Shown: positions 1 through 12,136 of the stretch, piece after piece
How positions within the stretch are numbered: the first letter of the stretch is position 1
How the letters are laid out: the number at the start of each line of letters is the position of its first letter
Origin: Rhizophagus clarus
Taxonomy: Eukaryota > Glomeromycota > Glomeromycetes > Glomerales > Glomeraceae
Direction: 5' to 3'
Assembly: GCA_015698045.1 (NCBI GenBank)
Contig: BLAL01000044.1
Location: 526,501 to 590,500 of the forward strand
Length of the DNA: 64,000 bases
Notes under the pieces: generated by a model
Databases searched by the model: none
What the model saw: only the letters and a program-made list of their open reading frames with translations
What the model was told of the DNA's origin: nothing
Translations under genes and position numbers: made by a program

Positions 1-2930
1 ATATAGAAAATACGATTTGTCCTTGAAAAATATAAAAAATGATTACTAAGGCAAATTTAAATTACATAACACAATCAAAAAAAAAAAATAAAATAAAATA
101 AAATAAAAAATAAAAAATATTTAGTACAACTGAAAAATAAGCATTTAATTCAACTAGATATGAACGTGATTCTTTTTTTTAAAAAAAAAAATTCCGAAAA
201 ATTATTTTAAAATTTTTTTTTTTTTTTCAAAAAATAAAAATGAAATAAATTTATGGATCTTTAAAATTTTTTTTTCATACGTTGACAAATGTTCGTGACT
301 TATTATGACTGGAGAACTTACGGTCATGGCTCAAATATTCTTAATATATTTTATTATTTATATTTTATTTATTTAATGAGAATTGTACAATGAGAATTAA
401 ACTGAACTAAACTTGGAAATATAGACATGAATTGTATGTCACCTAACTAATACACCAAAAATGGATTATTCCAATAAGTATTATTAATTCAATTACGATT
501 TATCGTCAAATCAAATCCTAATTGGTAGAAATTGCACCGATCGTAAATCTATTAACGTTGTTGTTGGGATTTGTACAATATATACATTATATGCAATATG
601 CGTGGTATATACATTTTATATACTCGCACTCGTGTCATTATTTGTACTTAACAGTACTATTCAGTTTATAGTGGATGTTTCTTTTGAAAGTTACGGTATG
701 TTATTTAAAATAATTATTTTATTAATTATTTTAATGAAATTTCCTTAACATCAAATTAATTTTTCCTTTATTATTTTGCAGACGGTAAATTATGTTTATA
801 ATTAACTTTTTTCAAGAAACTTTTTTCCGATTCATAAAAAAAATTGGTTGAATTCTAAAAAAAAAAAGTATTCGTGTCTTTGATTTCTTGGATTTTGGCA
901 TATATATTTTTATTTAATAAAATTAATGATTCTTGCTCACCGGTTGAGAGGGACTTGGGGGTAGAGGTCCATGGAAAAAAAAAACCAATAATTATATTGA
1001 TTTTCTTTGTTTAAAAGTTGTCGGCCGAATCGAAAGAATTTGGAACGAACGATCGATGGAATTTTTACCTAAAATTTAATTAATTTCGCAACGATATATT
1101 AGATTGTTGCTAACAGCCTTCACATTCTTAACGTCCATTAAATTATGGAATGAGATTTTAATGATAAAATTCGAAGCATAAAACTCATCGTGTAAGGTGT
1201 TGTACTAACTTTAAAAGTATTAGACAGGGATGGATAGATAAAACATTGTTATGTTACTTTGCTTTTTATCTGAAGTATTTAAAATTTTAAATCAGTATTC
1301 TTCTTTAGCTGTCTTTCGTGACCTCAAATTCTTTCCATGGAAAAACTCAACAAATTAATAATCATTATGTATTTAAATGCAACACAAAAGTCGATCTGCT
1401 TTGTAATAGGTATTTTCTCTCTTCATTTCTATAAATTATCATTGTTCAAATAATGTATAATTAAGAAAGTTAAGATTTGAATCCTAAATCCGTGTTTTTT
1501 TTCCTTTATTTAGTTGTTCCATTTTTTTTATAATCCGAATTTCTAAAAATAGATCCAAATTTAAGAATGGATCAGAATTGAAACCATGCGAGGTATAGAA
1601 CGAAAAAAAAGAATACTCTCTTGCTTAAAAATTTAACAAATTAACTGAAGTAACAAACTAACAATATGATATCCATAGATTTATAATCTCTCAAAATTTT
1701 TTTAAATTTAAAAGGCATAATAGTAATTAACGTTTCGTAACATCAACGAGAAAAAAAAATAAAATTTTTTTTTTTTCAATAATAATGAAAATTAAGATAC
1801 TGATTTATATAAAAATCTTGATCAAATACATATTATATTTCTTTTTCTCCAAAAAGTGTTTACCATTTTAAAGAAATCAATAACATTTTTTTTTTTTAAA
1901 GTAAATATTTCAACTTGATCAAAAAATTTCTAATTATCTTTTGTGCCGACCTGAATTAAAATTTTACATAATCAATGCTGAAGCATGATTAAATTATCGT
2001 AAGACCATTGTTTAATACAATCTTTGAGGGTTAAAAAACATGGCCGAATTAATATTTATTTAGGTTGGGGAATTAATAGACAAAATTTAGCTTTCACGTG
2101 ATCTGCATGAAGTCCATCTTTGTGTCACATCTCCTTTATTAACTAGAATTTTTTATAAGTGAAAACTGAAAAAAATTTTATAGTTAACCCAATTTTTGAC
2201 TAAATTAATTTCTCTGACAACTTATAAAATTAAATTTTTAAAATTTATTTTATAAAATTTTTTATTGTAAAAAAAGTATAAAAATCTAATCCATTTTATA
2301 AAATTTATCAATTTGTTTAGATTGATTTACTGTAAAATTAAAATTTTTTGATTTATAAAAATTATTTTAATAAATTTTTTTTTTTCAAAATAGCTTAAAC
2401 TATATACTAATATTATGCAGTATAAACTCAGGTACCTATGAATAAAGTGCTTACCACAACCTGAAGCATTATAAAATAAAATATAAGAAATATAAAAAAA
2501 AGGTCTTGCTTAATTTTTAGATTGTATTTTTATTAAAAAGAATATTTTAAACTTTTAAGTTTATATAATTAAAAGAAAAGATTTTATTTAATAATTTAAA
2601 ATATAATTACTGATCTGCATAAGATCAAGTTTATTCTAATAAATATACAAAGCATTGTGAAAATATATATATATATATTTTTTTTTATTTGAAAAAAAAA
2701 AAAATAAAAATTTAGATTTTTAACTAATAATTATAAATATTAATTATAAATTATTAAATTATAAATAAATATTAATTGCAAATTGCAAAATTACATATAA
2801 AATAAAATATAAATATTTATAATAGAACTGTTTAAACAGTTTTAATTTTGCCCAGATGTCTAAACTCTATAGTTTTACCCACAATCTTACCCTTTGCTAA
2901 TCTGCAAACCTAATTTTCTCAAAATACCAG
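1..2930. other. AT-rich intergenic DNA
   Basis: Long A and T homopolymers, short (TA)n runs (for example near 2660) and no reading frame of useful length or recognisable content. I see no RNA gene or clear element boundary here. Intron-like signals occur (for example a TTTTGCAG near 780) but cannot be tied to coding exons. Confidence 0.6.
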
Positions 2931-2936
2931 AATGTT

Positions 2937-3140
2937 CCACAGGATTAGAACTTGATATTTATTACCCAAAATATGGCTTTCCAATCAAAGTACAAAGGTG
3001 TACAACACAAAAAATATATAGAATTCTATCATAGAAGAGATAAGAATAATTTTATCAAATAGCAAGCACGGGATTAACTCAAGAAAGAATTATGCAAAAA
3101 GAATCAGATTGCCCTAAGGTATGTTTGGTATTATGTAGTT
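2937..3140 (+). pseudogene. PD-(D/E)xK-like protein remnant (DUF559-like core)
   Basis: The translation reads GLELDIYYPKYGFPIKVQ and, after one extra A in the gtacaaaggtg stretch, continues GVQHKKYIEFYHRRDKNNF. Two in-frame stops follow before LKKELCKKNQIALRYVWYY. The spacing ELD...x-E-V-Q-G-x-Q-H resembles the small DUF559/Vsr-like branch of PD-(D/E)xK nucleases, which I recall as an expanded family in Rhizophagus. The residue expected to be the catalytic Glu before VQ is Lys here. A 1-nt insertion, two stops and the lost acidic residue make this a dead fragment. The family call is from memory of motif shape and is moderate; the decay is directly visible. Confidence 0.5.
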
Positions 3141-3305
3141 ATTCTAGAGCATCTGGTCTTATTGTGTAAACTTAAAAATACTGATTTATTTTAAATAATG
3201 CAAAGTATTATATTTATTATTGTTTTGATTATTACATGATTATTACATTTTAAGATAAACCGATTATCCATCATTTTGAACAATATACCTGTACATTTAA
3301 CCTAA

Positions 3306-4950
3306 CTACACCAATTTAAGTAACTGTTTTCTTTGTGAACTATCTGGTAAGTTCCAAATATATTGTATTTGCAATGGCAGAGTACTTGTGCCATTTTGAT
3401 AAGTATAATTCTCAGCAATTTTACTGATGCGTTCTTAACAATGCAAAATATAAATAAAATATATTATTATTTCATTGCAAAATCAAAAATGAAAATATAT
3501 GGTATATATGTATCTCTAGTGCCATAAAGTGCTGAATGTTTAACTCCAATAAAGGAATGTTGTTTTATTTTTAACCAGTCAGTTGGTTAAAAAAACCATG
3601 ACCGGTAAAGTCCATTATGCTTGAGATCCATAACGTATGATTCCACCAAATCTCCTGAAGATATCAGGTATGATTTAATATACTTAATTGATTAAAGTGA
3701 AATTAAGTTTTATCGATTCAGAATACACACCTTGATTTGTTAACATTACCATTTCTTCTGGATCACCTTTCATTCTTAACAGCTGATTGATAGATTTACA
3801 CCCTCGTAATTGTACCTTTAATCTATCTTTTTGTTGTTGGAGAGGTGTAAATCCAGGTGGCTTAATCTCTGAATTCAGAATAGGAATTTCGTTGACCAAG
3901 CACGAAAAATCTGGCCTTGTTGCAGTACCACTTGTCACATGATTCAACCAAATATCGTATTCTTTGTATGAATTAGTAAAAAATAGTGGTCAGATGATTT
4001 GGTGTAACAATTTAAAACAATGCTCATCCTCTGATGTTTTGGTTAGGACAACATCAGGAACACTACTAACACCTGTTATACATGAAAAAAAAGTTAAGGT
4101 GGATCTGATCTCAGTTTTATACATGTTATAAGACTTACATGTCATTAAAAATTTGAGAAACCGCTCGGCTGATTTTGGAATCACTTAGAGACAAAAAAAA
4201 GAGTCTTGCCTTCCAAGGAGTCAGCTGATGCATTCCGTAAAGATGATAAAATATCCATCGGCAGAACTGAATCAGTTACAATATAAGGATTCTCATGCAT
4301 AATCGTTTACCATTCCTGACTGGTGAAAATATGAGCGGGGTAAGGACAAGGCAAGCTTAGAACAATTATCGAAGACAATGCTCTATCAAGCATAAATAAA
4401 AATCGTTAGCATAATACATTATCCAATATTATTACATCCAAAATACTTACAGCACTTCATGAAAATCACTCCATTTTAATCCGTAAGTCTTCGCTTTCTC
4501 AAATATTTCTATCTGGTATCTTTTAAATCTTTGTGATACGTTGACCGTACCAACCTCCCACTAAAAGCGGAAAGCAAACCATTAAGATAAGCAGAATAAA
4601 ACACCAGAGTCTTTATATATGACATACCTCATTTGATTGTTCCTGTAGCAACTCTGTTTCAACGCTTGTGAAATCTAACTTTATTTCCTCGTCATCTTCA
4701 GGCCCTACATCGGAGGAAGAAGGCAACTCTGAGGAAGAACTTTCACTTTTGTTTCTCAATTTCTGGGACTTTCTGGGCCTTAGTCCTTGAAGTATTTTCA
4801 CTTCCTTTTTCGCCTAAATAAAATATACATAAGCTTTTATGTTATCTCAGCTTTACCATCTACAATTTTTTTCATCTTTTTATTATTCGGCAATTTTAAC
4901 ATTTCCTGAGAGCATTCGTATTCAGTAAGCTGTTTGACGAGACAAAGCAT
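3306..4950 (-). pseudogene. Multi-exon PD-(D/E)xK-like hypothetical gene, decayed
   Basis: Exons read along the minus strand. The first starts with ATG at 4950 (MLCLVKQLTEYECSQEML). Next comes a Ser/acidic segment (SSSSELPSSSDVGPEDDEE) near 4630-4815, then WEVGTVNVSQRFKRYQIEIF (about 4460-4560), a segment with LSLPCPYPAHIFTSQEW (about 4215-4385), then 3732-4184 and the C-terminus NYTYQNGTSTLPLQIQYIW ending in TAG at 3306-3308. The stretch RPDF...ILNSEIKP near 3870-3915 has the D...ExK spacing of a PD-(D/E)xK nuclease; that is inference. Breaks: in-frame TGA at 3990-3992, a stop after the SQEW stretch, two compensating single-base frameshifts near 3545-3600, and a donor near 3515 that reads GAGATACAT where GAGGTACAT is expected. 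It lies close to the similar remnant at 2.9 kb. Confidence 0.6.
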
Positions 4951-5820
4951 TAGAATGAAATATCATCATTTAATTTTATTAAACTATTTAAATTTAATTC
5001 CGAATATTCGTATTTTTTTAATTTAATATTAATTAATATTTGCTATTTGTGACATAACCTAGTAATTGAATAACTTTATTAAAATCTAATAAGAGCAATC
5101 TTGAATATATCCAATTTTGATCGCTAGAAATAGTCCGAACTTTGATAGCTAAAAGCATTACTACTTTATCTCATCTCCCCCGTTTTGATTAGTTGCATTC
5201 TTCGGATCCTTTCCATGCTCAGATACATAAAACGGATTATTACCGGCATCTATGATCATTTCTCCCTCATTCAACTTCAGTTTCAAGGCTAATAGTTCGC
5301 ATCAGGAGAAAAAGTTAAAATATATGATACAGAATTTAATGAAAGACGAGTTTGATGTATTACCAGGTTGTATGATATCTCGCGTAGTGTTAGAAAGTGC
5401 TTCGCTAAAATCAGTAACACTTGGTGAATTATGTTTTTTGAATTTATAACTGATGCTCTTTTTAACGCTTCCATAACAGTAGAGCTATTGTCCCAGAACT
5501 CCTTGACTTCGGACGATTTTATATCCTTCTATATATGTAGAAAAAAAGAACAGGTTTCCGTAATACCTCTAGACTCATCCGAAGGTAAAAAGTGCACCCA
5601 AAAGACTCATCTCTCAGGAATTCAGACTCATCCTAACACTTTCGGAAATTAATGAAGAGACTACAGCAAAATACATTCTCCAGACTCATCCAGAGAAGTT
5701 TCGGGCTCATCCTAGCCTTCGCTATAATCTCAAAACAAACAAACAAAAAAAAAAATACAATTCGAGGCCAGTTTTTCTACGAGCTTACTGCTACAAGACT
5801 TTAGTAGTTGCGGTTTGAGA
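4951..5820. other. Intergenic spacer with short unassigned frames
   Basis: Overlapping short frames on both strands (5252-5652) show no conserved motif. A short segment near 5570-5720 repeats words such as 'ctcatcc' and 'agactcatcc', giving a weak degenerate repeat. No gene can be supported. Confidence 0.4.
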
Positions 5821-6480
5821 CTAAGTTTCTCTAAACAAATAGTTTTTTGTTCGTCGAGACAATCTGGTCATTGCTAATTAGAACCATTCAAAAGAATTGC
5901 CGGATATCAATGAAAACATCCGAAGATTAAATACTTACACTTCATTTAAATAAATAATAGTTAGCCAAAATTTCTCGAATTATTATAACAAAAAAAACAT
6001 GTATATATCGTAAAAGCTAACCTTGTATCGTGCGTCTGATTTCTTCTTCACGGCCGATTTATACTGGATCTAATTTACCTTCTGCTGCAAGTTTGGTCAA
6101 ATCGTATGCTGAACCTTTTTGTGTCGGCGGTGTTTGGTTACCAAAGATCCCGCCTATAAAATTATTAAAAAATAGCGAACAACACGTCATTGCATATGCG
6201 CATAAGTAATAGGATAAAATAAGCCACATTCTTAAGTACCAGGTGCTCCATGTGTTCCATCGTAAAATCGCTTAAATATATATCTTGAACGAAAATTTGC
6301 ATGCAAGATGTTAGAAACTTGAAAAAATTTTCTACTATTTGTTATACATTTATGAAAATGTCTTGAATTCTGCACAAAGGCAACATGCTTCGATAGTATA
6401 GGACAGTTTTTTAAAGAATTACTTGTCAAATAATTATTTTGACGTGAGATATAAATTGACTTTTGCACGAAACGAGACAT
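5821..6480 (-). pseudogene. Truncated mitochondrial ClpB/Hsp78-type disaggregase remnant
   Basis: Three exons can be read. Exon 1 (6480-6240) begins MSRFVQKSIYISRQNNYL and is rich in Arg, Lys, Ser and Asn, typical of a mitochondrial presequence. Exon 2 (6153-about 6030) reads GSAYDLTKLAAEGKLDPV then IGREEEIRRTIQ, the start of the first AAA+ domain of Hsp78/ClpB. Exon 3 (5873-5821) contains LSRRTKN, which follows in that family, and then stops at TAG 5821-5823, before the Walker A motif. An in-frame TAA (6059-6061) sits exactly between DPV and IGR as an extra triplet. Hsp78 resolves aggregates in the matrix and needs two complete ATPase modules, so this copy cannot be functional. It is probably a truncated duplicate of an intact gene elsewhere. 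Confidence 0.75.
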
Positions 6481-6604
6481 TGTTTATTCCTGTTTCATTT
6501 TTTTTAAATCAGAAATAATTGAAGATCATTCCCTAATTAAGTAAAAAGAATCTTTTATCTATGGTCTTTGAGACTTTGACGCGTTCCTCTTGTTTGAAAA
6601 CCAA

Positions 6605-8056
6605 ATGTCGCAAGCAACCGTTATTGAACACATTTCACTTAAGGATCTTTCACCGCATGTAATTTCATACCTTTCGAGTTATCATCCTTCTGAAAGATGC
6701 CGAATTATAAAGAAACTTTTGGCTTATGCTGTCAGTAAACTAGAGGTCGGTAAGCCTTTGAAACACACATACTTCAGGAAAACGAGTTTATTTGTATTGG
6801 TTGCTATCTTTTATTTATATTGATTGTGGTCTAGCAAAAGTCTGAAAGCCTACAAGAACAAAACAAACATTATCAGCCATCTGTCCTGTGGGATCATGAA
6901 GAATATAAAGGAATTAAAAAAAAGAATGAGTCTTCAAAAATGCCAATTGAGACCAGTGTGTGTATCATATTCCTCTGCCATTTTGCTCTTTTGTTCAAAA
7001 GTGAATTCGAACGAATGGTCAATTATAGTTCCAAAGAGAATGGTTGACGAAATGACTCAGACATCTGATGCTTATGTTCGCATACCCGAAAAGATGCCCA
7101 AAGGCACTCGTGGATATAAAAAATTATTTGCAGGTAAATGTGAGAGATTTGGTTATGGTATTAAGAAATAGCTTATACTAAAGTTAAGACGTGGAGGTTC
7201 TATAAATGTATAATTTTACTTATTAAGTTGTTAGGGCATAAGAAGCTGATTGGTTCAGAATTGTAAATAGAGAACATACAATCTCTGATTTTAGCGTTGC
7301 CTCTCAAGATATTTATTTCATAATTCTTATTTTCTTTTGTAAGTGAAAAGGCTACAGTGATATCAGTCAGTTCATCAACTGAATCTTCAAGTTCTGATAC
7401 ATTATCATCAGAGAATGAAGATAATGCTATGAATATGCATAAAAAGGATCCTTTTTTTGTCGCTTCAACTAAAACATCGGCGATGAATTTTCTGAAAAAG
7501 CAACAACGTAATTAATTATGTTTGATTTAAAAGATTGCATATTGGACTTTTCATATATTTATTCTTTTTCAGAAACAAAAAAACTCTTACGGTCACCTTC
7601 GACGCCTCAAACTCCAACCCAAATTTGTGTTTCTAAATCTGGTAATAATAAAGATGATACAATAATTTTATCTCGGATTCCTAATGAATTTTTCTCGTAC
7701 TTTTATAGATAAACATCAATCGACACATTTACTAAAACATAAACGAACAGTGAAGGTAGCAAGTAAAAATCCCTTGAAGGGTAAAGATAAGGGTAAGTAG
7801 CATCCGAGTATTACTTAGTTTAAAATTTATAACGTTCTTTGACCGAATAAATTCAAAAAGCCACAACATGTAGTACTCAAAAGTTAAATATAGGACTACC
7901 GCCGAGATTGCTGATGAATTTCTTGAAAGTACTTTCATGGCTTACCTTGAACCTTCACCTAAGGAAGGTGATGACTTGGAACGTAATAATGATTTGGAAG
8001 AAATCATTTACAAAGCTAGGCAAAAGGTATCTGGAAAAAAAGATTTACATAACTAA
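6605..8056 (+). CDS. Unrecognised multi-exon gene, probably nuclear basic protein
   Basis: Start ATG 6605 gives MSQATVIEHISLKDLSPHVI then SYLSSYHPSERCRIIKKLLA. Likely splices are 6746/6747 (GAG|GTCGGTAAG or nearby) to about 6837, a donor near 6957-6965 to about 7001, then a small exon after TTGTTAG near 7234 or a direct jump to 7350. Later exons carry a Ser/acidic stretch (SVSSSTESSSSDTLSSENED, 7350-7507), LRSPSTPQTPTQICVS (7572-7641), a Lys-rich stretch ending NPLKGKDKG (7710-7794), and IADEFLESTFMAYLEPSPKE through to TAA at 8054-8056. The frame stays open across these joins, so it is probably a real gene. I do not recognise a domain. It sits head-to-tail 224 bp upstream of the DNMT2 gene and head-to-head with the Hsp78 remnant. 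Exact exon borders are uncertain. Confidence 0.55.
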
Positions 8057-8280
8057 TTTCATTTAGATTGGTAGAAAATTTTTATTGATTTATAAGAAGT
8101 TGATTGATTTGTATATATAAACGTAAAATATCAATTTTAAAATTTAAAGTCTCATTTTTTTTTCAGTATAATAAAATTTGCTATAAATTGATATTGCCGA
8201 TCAAAATTATCTAACCAATCAAATGTAAATATTAATTGGTTTAAAAAAAAAAGTTGAACACAAAATATTTTAATACTGAA

Positions 8281-9946
8281 ATGCATCGAATATTAGAATT
8301 TTACTCTGGCATTGGTGGAATGGTAAAAAACTGTTTATACTTCAGCTGTGTTAAAACGAAAGTGTTCTTTTTTTAATATTTTCTTCCGAAATAATATAAA
8401 ATCAGCATTATGCTTTCCAGTTATCAAACAATTCTGGCGAATTCCTCGCAGCCTTCGACGTAAATACAACAGCAAACTCGGTATACAAACATAATCTCGA
8501 AAAAGACAAGAGAAAATCGATTGTTCAGCAGGTATTTGGTATTTCTATTATAAATCATTCTTTAAATTACAATGTTACGAACTAATTATTTGTTTTTTGT
8601 TAGAGAAGTATAGAATCATTACCTTTAAGTTATTATGATTCGTTTAATGCCAATATATGGTTAATGTCACCACCATGTCAACCGTATACAAGAATGGGAT
8701 TACATCAAGGTTCATCTGATCCACGAGCAAAATCTTTTCTATATTTAATTGATATGTTATCAAAAATGTCTTTCCCTCCCACTTACATTTTAATTGAAAA
8801 TGTTAAAGGATTCGAAGTGAGTGATTACGATTGTTTGTTAATAAAGATAGCGTAATTTACTTAATACGTCGTTTTTATAGGAATCTGATACTAGAAATAC
8901 ACTCGTAACTCAATTAAAGAATTGTAACTATAACTTTCAAGAATTTTTTATTACTCCGTTACAATTAGGTATTCCAAATTCAAGGTTAAGATATTACTTG
9001 CTGGTAAATATAGATAAAAATGTGTATATGTGGGAAATACTTTCTTTACAATTTTAACGAAAGGTAAACACTATTGATATAGGCAAAGAAACAACCGCTT
9101 GATTTCAGAGAGTCTGATTCAAAAATTTTACATTATATTCCTTGTTCTCGATATAGTCAACGCTCTAATGATATAATAAATATATTAAATAACGAAGATT
9201 CAGATTCATTACTTTCAAATATAGATATTAGACCTATTAGTGATTTCCTACAAGATGATGTTAATTATGAGAAATATTCTATTCCCAACAAGGTAAACAT
9301 AATGTAGTAATTTATTATTTGTTATAAAATTTTAATTTTTGCTTGTTTGTTTTCTAATTGATTATAGACCTTGATTAAATATGGAAAACTTTTTGGTAAG
9401 CCAAAAATGTCTTTTCAAACCTTATTGACTTTGACGATGAATGCTCTTGATGTTTAACAGATATAGTAAAACCATCTTCTCATCGTAGTTGTTGCTTTAC
9501 CAAAGGTAAATACATGTTCCATAGAGAGGTGGTCCATAAAGTTTCCAAGAACAGAAATAAATTCCAATTTTTTTTTTATAGGTTATCATCATTATGTAGA
9601 AGCGACAGGTTCAATCTTACAATTGGACGAGTGTTTAGACGTAAATATTAATTTTATTCACCAATCATTACCTCATCTCTCACCTTTATTTACATGACAA
9701 TTATTCACGTAGTCGGACCAAATTTTCGACAATAAAAAAATAGATTCACCAATTTCAGAGAAAACTATAAATTCAATTTTAAAACTAAGATATTTTACTG
9801 AAAGGGAAGTTGCTTCAATTATGGGATTCCCAAACGATTTTTCATTTCCTGATGAGCTTACCTTAAAACAAAGATATCGTGTTCTAGGAAACAGCCTTAA
9901 TGTTAGAGTTGTTGCTGAATTAATAAAATATTTATTGTTAGATTAA
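8281..9946 (+). CDS. DNMT2: DNMT2/TRDMT1-type tRNA (cytosine-5) methyltransferase
   Basis: Nine exons join without a frame break: 8281-8322, 8421-8531, 8604-8816, 8881-9003, 9083-9292, 9368-9395, 9461-9505, 9582-9640 and 9713-9946, giving 354 residues, usual for the family (about 330-390). All C5-methyltransferase hallmarks are visible: motif I FYSGIGGM (residues 7-14, SAM binding), motif [13 protein letters not shown] with the catalytic Cys, motif VI ENVKGFE, motif [20 protein letters not shown], and motif [14 protein letters not shown] near the C-terminus. The motif [15 protein letters not shown] is the CFT signature specific to DNMT2. Members of this family methylate C38 of tRNA-Asp and related tRNAs in cytoplasm and nucleus. 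Introns are 60-99 nt with GTAAAY/GTAAGY or similar donors. No stop, frameshift or lost catalytic residue is seen, making this the best-preserved gene in the window. Confidence 0.95.
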
Positions 9947-10108
9947 ATAAACTTCAACCTAACTTTATTATTAATATCTTTAATTACAACAATAGTAAGA
10001 ACTAATGACGCACTTTTATGTGCTCACGGTATACAAAACTTGGGAAAGCTCCCTATCAATCCAAACCAGAAATTAGATCAAAATGTATAATCTATGCAAT
10101 TGTTACAA

Positions 10109-10992
10109 CTAAATGTCATTATCAAACCTAAATTCTTCGTCTCTAACTTCATTACTTTGATTATCATCTAGAACGATAATTTTTGGCTTCTTATTACAAT
10201 TTAATGATGATTGTATATTCATTATTATATTGTAAGATTCTAAATCTTCATCATCAAGATCATCTTTAAAAACGATATATGATTTTGATTTTTGTGAAAT
10301 TTTGTCTGATAATTCTCCTCTTTCACTTTTAATTTCATTATCGTTTATAATTATTTTTGGTTTTGAATTGTCAAAAGTCGACTCCTTTGGATTTATTATG
10401 ATATCAAGCTCCTTAGTTTGTTCGAATATACCTAATCCTAAATTCTTGAATATATAAATTTTATTTGTATGGTTAAAGCAATTTAATATGTAAGCATAAA
10501 ATGAATCAATCGATTTAACGTATAATTTACCATTTCTATTATTCTTTCTGCACCTTCAACGTTTTCGATGTCAATACTTCTAACGTCTTTTTTTTCTAAT
10601 TCTTTATTATCTAATGCTATCTGTGGTAAAAAATTAGCGATTCTTGATAACACTACAAAATTAAATCATACAATAAATAATTTTTTTTTTTGTGTAATTT
10701 AAAACAAAACGAACTCATGCGTTCAACATTACACTCTGGAGAAAAGTCTTTAGCTCCTTTTTGGTTGAATTTTTGCTTGTTATACAATCATTTAGAAGGT
10801 CAACTACAAAATTTATTAATCATTTAATATTGAAATTTTTCATTCACTTTTTTTTAAAAAACAATAACATATAATGATAAATTTATATTAATTATATTAT
10901 TATATTTCAATTAGATACTAACCAATTTTTTTAGGAGTGCTTTCATTTTCCTCAATTTCTAAGAAAGCTTGTTTGGTCTTTTCATGTATCAT
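10109..10992 (-). CDS. Unrecognised acidic protein gene
   Basis: Exons read as 10992-10923 (MIHEKTKQAFLEIEENE), 10803-10735 (VDLLNDCITSKNSTKKEL), 10652-10531 (MLSRIANFLPQIALDNKE then VRSIDIENVEGAERIIEM), and a last exon to TAG at 10109-10111. The region from about 10530 to 10441 can be read either as an in-frame retained segment (VNGKLYVKSIDSFYAYIL) or as an intron ending TTCAAG. The C-terminal half is Lys/Asp/Glu/Ser-rich with repeated KIIINDNE/KIIVLDDN phrases, suggesting a disordered, possibly nuclear protein. It converges on DNMT2, with 162 bp between stops. I cannot assign a family. The absence of internal stops over four exons supports a real gene. Confidence 0.55.
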
Positions 10993-11639
10993 TTTATAAA
11001 TGCAATTAGTTTAATTGAGATTGAAAATAAAAATTTTTTATCATTGATAATCATGTGAAACACAGTACAGATACCCAAATTCAAAAAAGATAGAAATAGA
11101 TGTTTGACATTTCTCTACAAATGAATTATAATATAACTAATGAAAGATTGGATTTATAAAGTTACAGCAATATGTATAATTTACAAATTCGATAAAAAAT
11201 TATCACATGTTGACGAGTTGTTGATGTTTATAACGATGATGATTTTACAAAAACTTGGAGAGAACAAATTACATTATATAGATAACATAATAGCGAGATT
11301 ATCTTTTTTCGAGAAGTAAAAAATAGGACACTTACCAGTGGTGGCGGGCGGTTGTATGATGATATGGATTTTCCCTGCTAGAGGTTCACTAATAAAATAT
11401 TCGCTAAATAGAAAGTTAGGTTGTATTGATCACCTTTATCTTTGCTTACGCTTTGTATTAGATTGGTGTATCTCGGGACATTGCTACCCTTTGATATCTA
11501 CCTCGATAAGGAACTTATAAGTTGGTGTTCTCTAATAGCAGTGTTCTATTTCTAACTATCAGCCTTTTTCAGGTGGCCTTGGTGGTACTGAAAGTGAGAT
11601 CTAACAACGAAGTTGTTAATCTTAATGATCCTGATATCA
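10993..11639. other. Intergenic spacer
   Basis: AT-rich with a short frame at 11338-11520 that has no recognisable motif. Nothing else is seen. Confidence 0.4.
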
Positions 11640-12020
11640 GTCTAAGATATCGTAAAACCTTTGATCGAAGAACTTATAGATAAAAAAGTCTTACTTGTTC
11701 AGGCACCTCTCTTCTCTGGAAAAACGTCAACAGCTCAAATTTTGGAGCAAACCTTGATTAACGCGCCAGAATATTCACATAGAGTAATCCGAATTTCATT
11801 ACTTTGGAAAGTAGGATATATATATATATATATATATTATCAATTGGGGTACATTTGGAGAGGAGTGGAAAAAATCGTTGGTGTAAGTTGGAAAGAGTGG
11901 ACAGATCAGTGCGCTGTAATCCCATCAATTTTGATAGTGGACGAGGCTCAATTGATTTACGGGGATAAATAAGTTACGCGTTAAATTTCGGATCCCCTTC
12001 CCAATCTTTTCCTCAGTAAG
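11640..12020 (+). pseudogene. P-loop NTPase fragment (Rhizophagus-type expanded family)
   Basis: The frame reads LIEELIDKKVLLVQAPLFSG then KTSTAQILEQTL, a P-loop of the form AxxxxGKT in which the usual first Gly is Ala, and later PSILIVDEAQLIYGD, a Walker B with DE followed by a sensor-like Gln. I recall this arrangement from a large AM-fungal family of stand-alone NTPase domains. A (TA)n microsatellite at about 11816-11838 lies inside the frame and inserts a Tyr/Ile run. The frame ends at TAA 11970-11972, immediately where the family should continue, and no start codon with good context is seen. It is probably a truncated copy. Confidence 0.6.
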
Positions 12021-12136
12021 TTCACGAATTTCACGTACAGTATTACTAATGTAAAATTAGCACAGAACCCGTTAAATTCCTGCAAATTCCATAGAAATTC
12101 CAATCATACTTACAGTTTCGAACGCATAATCCATAG

